This document shows, one piece after another, positions 59,055-64,000 of a DNA stretch of 64,000 nucleotides (positions are counted from its first letter, which is position 1; each line of letters opens with the position of its first letter). The DNA comes from Hypoxylon rubiginosum. Taxonomy: Eukaryota > Ascomycota > Sordariomycetes > Xylariales > Hypoxylaceae. Position numbers and translations under genes: made by a program. The stretch is taken from the NCBI GenBank assembly GCA_902806565.1, contig CADCXA010000030.1:1-64000 (forward strand). The letters run 5' to 3'. The notes under the pieces are model-generated. The model had not been told where the DNA came from. It saw only the letters and a list, made by a program, of their open reading frames with translations, and ran no database searches.

Positions 59055-62000
59055 ATGGCAAGCGCGCAACTCATGCAAGAAGAATTACAACAGAGCGTGG
59101 TATTGTCCGAGGAAGATGCCGAGTTCGAGGAAGATCTGCCAGACGTAATCATGACAGACAACAACGCACCCCCGCCTACCGGCAATTCAGCCGAACCAGA
59201 GCCACAGGAGCAGTCGCGAGACGACGTAGTTAACTATATAGGCGAGGTCGATGGCGAGGTTGAAGTTGTCCCAGTAGGGGATTTCGTAGCTCCAGAGGAA
59301 GAAGACGATGACGAATTGGAAGATGTACCAGCTAGCGAGGATGACGGCGACCATGACCGTGGCCAATCCCATAGCGATATCGAAGACCTTCATGACGACG
59401 ATGCCTTTGACGTGGATGCGGAGGGAGAAGACGACGAAGATGCCGATCAGCCTCAGATAGACCCGAACACAGTTTCCAGTGATGAGGACGGCGCCGAGCC
59501 AGGAGTTCCAGAAGAGGATGAAGACGAAAATGAAGGGGTCGGTGCGGTCAAGATCAAGCCTGGCGATACCGACGTAGAGAGTGAAAGCGACGACGATATT
59601 AGTATAGCGTCGGGTTTGAGTGATGGAGAATCCGAAGCGGAATGGGAAGGGGCTGTCGAAAATGACGACGACGAAGAGGAAGAATCCGATGCTGCTGATC
59701 CTAACAACTGCATATTCTGTAAGCAAGACGAGGAGCACGATCCCGCGGTCGATTTTGAGGCCTACCTGACTTGTAAGGGATGTGGTGAGCATGGTACGTA
59801 CTACATTGGCGCGCCAATTTATTAAGGAAAGGATTGGTATTCTAACTTGATGCTTAGCCCACCAGCAATGCGCTCGAGATGAAGGAGCGCTTGACGATAA
59901 GAATAGTAAGTCTAGCATTTTTCACATGTACTCCATTCCCCGTCAAACCATATCACTCACCTAAGCATATAGTCGCATCGAATTGGAAGTGCCCAGATTG
60001 TGCGGGTGACGATGCAGGGTCCGACTCCGAGGCTGAATTTGAGCGTGAGAACGCAGAAGGCGACCAAGAAGTGGAGATGAACGGTGGTGTTGACGATAGT
60101 GATTTATCTCCTACGTCTACCAATCGATCGTCCGCTCCTAAGATTGCTAGAGACCTCCTTCCTTCTCAACGCGGCATAAACAAGCCGGATTCGCATTCTG
60201 TCTTTACTCAACTACTACTCGAAAAGGACCCTATGGATGGCTCTCGAGTCCTAAGAAAAAGGAAGTCATCTTCGGCCGAGGCCGAGGAAGAGGTCATGTC
60301 CTTACGAAAGCGGAGGAAGAACACGTCTGACGAATCTATCCAAGACGGAGCCACCGAAGAAAAAGCAACCGAAGCGGAAGCGTCAACTAGGCCACGGTTG
60401 GCGCGCTCCCTGCGACAGAAGGCATCAAACCCAGAATCCCTATGCACCATTGTGAAGAAGTCGCGTTCCAGTCTGGTAGTAAAAATGCAACCGGACGCTG
60501 CAAAATTGCGTAAGATCTTGCACGACACAAAGTCGAGAAGAAAACGATCCGGACGAGCAACTGCATCCCGATCGTCGCGATCGTCTAGGAATGTCGGTTC
60601 AACTCGGGCCGCAGCCATTGCGGAGCCACCTCCGATGGCTCCATTCTTCGCTTCGAGTTATTCCCAACCTTTCTACTCCTTCTATGATAAAGAAACGGAT
60701 GAGCTTAAGGGCAAGCCGTATGGTGGTATCTTAACCGAAGAGCAGGCAGACACGACTAAGACTTTACCCACAAAAGATGACCGACGCCGGTTCGACGAGG
60801 CCAAACAGAAGGCCGAAGAAGAGTGGAGAAATCGGCTGCTTGCTATGCAAGCTGAGGCCGAAGTGCCAGTGAAGAAGTCGAGGAAAGCATCGGGCCCAGC
60901 AAGCCAGATTGAGTGCATTGAATTTGGAGGCTGGGAAATAGATACGTGGTATGCAGCCCCGTATCCAGAAGAGTACAGCCGCAACCGGGTCCTGTACATC
61001 TGCGAATTCTGCTTGAAGTACATGAATTCGGATTATGTTGCCTGGCGGCACAAGCTCAAGTGCCCTGCAAAACACCCTCCCGGCGACGAAATATATCGTC
61101 ATGGCTCCATCTCGTTTTTTGAGGTTGACGGCCGAAAGAATCCGGTTTATTGTCAAAACCTGTGTCTTTTGGCCAAGCTATTTCTTGGGTCCAAGACATT
61201 ATACTACGACGTTGAGCCGTTCTTGTTCTACGTCCTCTGCGAATATGACGACCTAGGTTATCACTTTGTCGGTTACTTTTCTAAAGAGAAGCGTGCCAGC
61301 AGTCAAAACAATGTTAGCTGCATTCTCACATTGCCCATCCACCAGCGAAAGGGTTACGGCCATCTGCTTATTGATTTCTCGTACCTTTTAACCAAAGTGG
61401 AGGAAAAGACCGGTTCTCCTGAGAAACCTTTATCCGATATGGGTCTCGTGTCATATCGCAATTACTGGAGATTGATCCTTTGCAAGTACCTTTTAGCCCA
61501 GATGCCGGAAGATAAATCACAGAAGAAAGGCTTGAGCATCAGGCAGGTATCCGACGACACGGGGATGACGCCGGACGACGTTATCTCGGCCCTCGAAGCA
61601 CTTCGATTTCTTGTTCGTGATCCCGTCACACAAGTATACGCGTTTCGGGTTGACCTAGACTACTGCCAAAAAGAGGTTGCGAAATGGGAAGCAAAGAAGC
61701 ACGTTAAACTGAATCCCAAAAACCTCACCTGGACACCTTACGTTATGGGCCGCAGCAACGCCACGAACTTCGAACTAGGACCGGCTCTTAACACGATCGC
61801 TCCCCGCGAGGAAGACGAAGATGTGAAGGCTGTCCAAGCTCTGGCAGAAAGCGGAATCGCGACAGGAGATTTCGCCGTCACTCAACCCGTCACCCAAAAA
61901 CCACCACCACCAGCCGAATCATCCGTCCTCGCGTCTACAGAACCTAGTGATAGTCCTGTTGATACTAAAGAAGACGGGAAAGCCAACGAGAACGGCAGGG

Positions 62001-62680
62001 AAAATACAGAAGCCTCTAGAGACCACCCGGAGGAACCGGCCTCTTTAGCTGGGTCGCATTCGAATAGCCTAGATGACGAAAATAATTGGTTCAAGGCCTA
62101 CGATGTGATCCCAGTTACTAGATTCCAAGTATATCCTCCGATAAACAATAGGCGTACGGCTATGTCACGCCTCAACTCATCCATGGCCAGACCCCCGCCG
62201 CCGCCGCGTATGCCGCCTCCTAGCTCACGTAGAGCCGCACGGCCTAAGGCTCGGCGCTCAACCGGTGGTAACACCGCTCGCAAGTCGACCCAGAAGGCGA
62301 GCTCCGGTAAGCGCAAACCTGGAGGCACTGGCAGAGGTCCTGGGCGGTGGCCGAAGGGCACAAAGAAAAGCGACTACGGGAACGCAGACAGCGGCCCTGG
62401 TTTACCACCAGCATGGATCGAGCGACAGAAGCAGGGTCCTGTACCTGGGTCTAAGACGACCGACGACAATGCAACCCAGGATACTGTCCAAGTGCAGGTC
62501 GAAGAGGCCACTAGGACCCAGAAGGGTAAGCAAGTGGCTACTTTCTCCGCTAGGGTTGAAGTCAGTGCTAGTACTACCGCCGGAAGCAGTCTTGCCCTAG
62601 CTGACGGTGGCGGTGGTGACGTTATCATGGGCGGAGGCTATCAGATGGAGGACGTAGGTACAGAGGCGGGACAGGCATGA
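59055..62680 (+). CDS. MYST-family histone acetyltransferase with PHD finger (Sas3/MOZ-like)
   Basis: Nuclear lysine acetyltransferase acting on histones. Exons 59055-59793, 59858-59905 (48 nt) and 59973-62680 give 1164 residues. The N-terminal ~215 residues are extremely acidic. A PHD finger (about 219-275) is assembled across both introns: NCIFCKQ, LTCKGCGEHAHQQCARDEG and NWKCPDC. The MYST domain is at about 583-852: DTWYAAPYPEEY, zinc finger YICEFCLKYMNSDYVAWRHK, catalytic Cys712 in NNVSCILTLP, acetyl-CoA loop QRKGYGHLLIDFSYLL, catalytic Glu746 in GSPEKPLSD. The C-terminal tail is disordered with Pro runs, a basic AT-hook-like segment GTGRGPGRWPKGTKK and, just before it, a histone-H3-like stretch STGGNTARKST. 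A PHD-MYST order suggests a NuA3/MOZ-type complex, which is inferred. Confidence 0.93.
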
Positions 62681-64000
62681 AGTTATCGTCTTAGGCAGAC
62701 GACGAAATGAGTTGTACTATTGATGTATATTTGTTACGAGCCTCTGTTTTTTTATCACGGACCTGATAAGCTGTCGATGTGACAGGCGGCGGATCCTGAT
62801 CAAGGGGGGCTGCACACAACGAAGGGAACGGAGTCTGGCGAATTACGTCGTCCTTAGGTACTTTACCCGCCCTTCTTTGTTTGGTCGTGGAGACGCTTGA
62901 TACCTAATTGAATTGTTTTGAGTGATGCCAGAGGTGTATTAGTCGTTTGTAAGGCACTAGAATCAGTGAGGTACGAGGTTTAGGTGAAGATGCCTGACAG
63001 CAGTAAAGAGCTGGCTTACTCGAGAGTACTATTAAAATACAACGTTTCTCTAATATTGTCGTAAACTTGTAAATGGACAGTCTTATAGGAGAAGACGCTA
63101 CATAACCAATTTTTGCAGATGTCAAAAGGGGTAGTCATTTCTACCACCACAAGATGGCTCTTAATCACCTAGTTGAGTTGGCTTGATATATTCTAACCAA
63201 GTACTCGGCATTTTCATCTCCTTATCTTGGGTGGGCATACATTTGTGTCGCCGTACAACAGCCAGTAGAGCATATAGTTATTTGGCCACGCCTTTGACTC
63301 ATGCAGCAGGGTGACGTGTAGACCTACGCAGCTATATCTTCTAAGATTGCCAGCCGCCACGTCATGGTTCCAAGATATTACACGAAGAGCTTCCAGGGGA
63401 CTGCTGTTTCTACCTAGCCAATTATTTTCGTAGATACTGCTGGCAAAACACTGGATGGGTTTTAAAATATGAGAGAACTGCCATGGGCTAAAATGGGGTG
63501 CTTGCTAGTAAGTTGGGGACGCCTGCAAGATATTAGTACAGCTATAGGGTTATTCTGTCTCTAAAATAATACAAGGAGGTATGGATCTATTTCAAGGGCT
63601 AGAAGTTTATAACTGACAAACGTGACCATAAATCACAATATTACTTTGACATAGATTGACAAAGTGTCCGAGTGCAGTTCCGTGTATTTTTAATCAAATA
63701 CACTTAACTACTCCCTCGGTGTGAAGCTAAATATTTGAATATTCAACTTACCTACTTAAGTTGTAACTACTGAGGTTTGAAAATAATAAGGGTCTCCGTC
63801 CTGTTGCTGCGAGTTCGAGCTGGGAACCCGAACAATAAAGTAGAAAGAGATACGGCAACAAAGGGGTGATATGTGACTTATGAAAAGAGTGCCGCAGGGT
63901 TTAGATGTGCTACTGAAATATTTAAACACGTTCGGATTTATATTATACCTACTGTACAGTTTCATAGGTCGTAGCTTTATATAAAACTACCTGATATGTT
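62681..64000. other. Intergenic to the window edge, no gene seen
   Basis: 3' flank of the acetyltransferase gene followed by moderately AT-rich DNA with frequent stops in all frames. No RNA gene or repeat was recognised. Confidence 0.5.

Noticed and set aside
59187..59918. 243-codon minus-strand hydrophobic frame opposite the acidic region of the MYST gene
   Set aside because: Asp/Glu codons read backwards give Val, Leu, Phe and Ile; apparent membrane segments are an artefact.
1..64000. CRISPR arrays, bacterial operons or prophage
   Set aside because: No regularly spaced direct repeats with unique spacers; spliced eukaryotic genes throughout.

Overview
The window is nuclear DNA of a filamentous ascomycete, most likely a Sordariomycete-type Pezizomycotina. 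The evidence is genes with several 48-150 nt introns carrying GTAAGT/GTATGT-like donors, fungal-only protein families, and a sharp two-compartment composition. Very AT-rich blocks (1-14140 and 19280-25528, plus a short one near 18050) alternate with normal-GC gene islands. Copies of one repeat in the first block differ only by C-to-T and G-to-A changes, the signature of repeat-induced point mutation (RIP).

Layout. 1-14140: RIP-ruined repeats, including a tandem array of a ~1.25-kb unit (6715-9440) that ends in a fold-back with a nearly unmutated GC island at 9462-9481. 14144-19279: small gene islands trapped between AT blocks, holding one intact MFS efflux transporter and eroded pieces of a repeat-rich protein, a UbiA-family enzyme and a rhodopsin-domain membrane protein. 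19280-25528: a second ruined block. 25761-33615: an accessory stretch with an FAD-linked oxidase, a decayed His/Asp-rich gene, an orphan membrane protein, a paraoxonase/SMP-30-like protein and a cytochrome P450. With the MFS gene and the UbiA remnant this looks like a partly destroyed secondary-metabolite (possibly terpenoid) locus. 34672-41494: fungal lineage-specific families (MYND finger, C2H2-type zinc finger, DUF7580-like), each with an in-frame stop or frameshift. 41732-62680: increasingly conserved genes: GH43 arabinanase-like enzyme, zinc-finger-like protein, peroxisomal 3-ketoacyl-CoA thiolase, ornithine cyclodeaminase/mu-crystallin family protein, beta-carbonic anhydrase, ribosomal protein eL8, the tRNA thiolase NCS6/CTU1 and a PHD-MYST histone acetyltransferase. 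62681-64000 has no gene I can support.

The most interesting points are the direct RIP ladder with its protected fold-back, a histone-H3-tail-like TARKST segment in the MYST acetyltransferase, three genes with in-frame stops that are each excisable by a weak 3n-length candidate intron (or recodable, or RIP leakage), a His-to-Ser change in the flavin-attachment motif of the FAD oxidase, and a degenerate tRNA-like element with intact A and B boxes. Functions are assigned from motifs read by eye; no database search was run.
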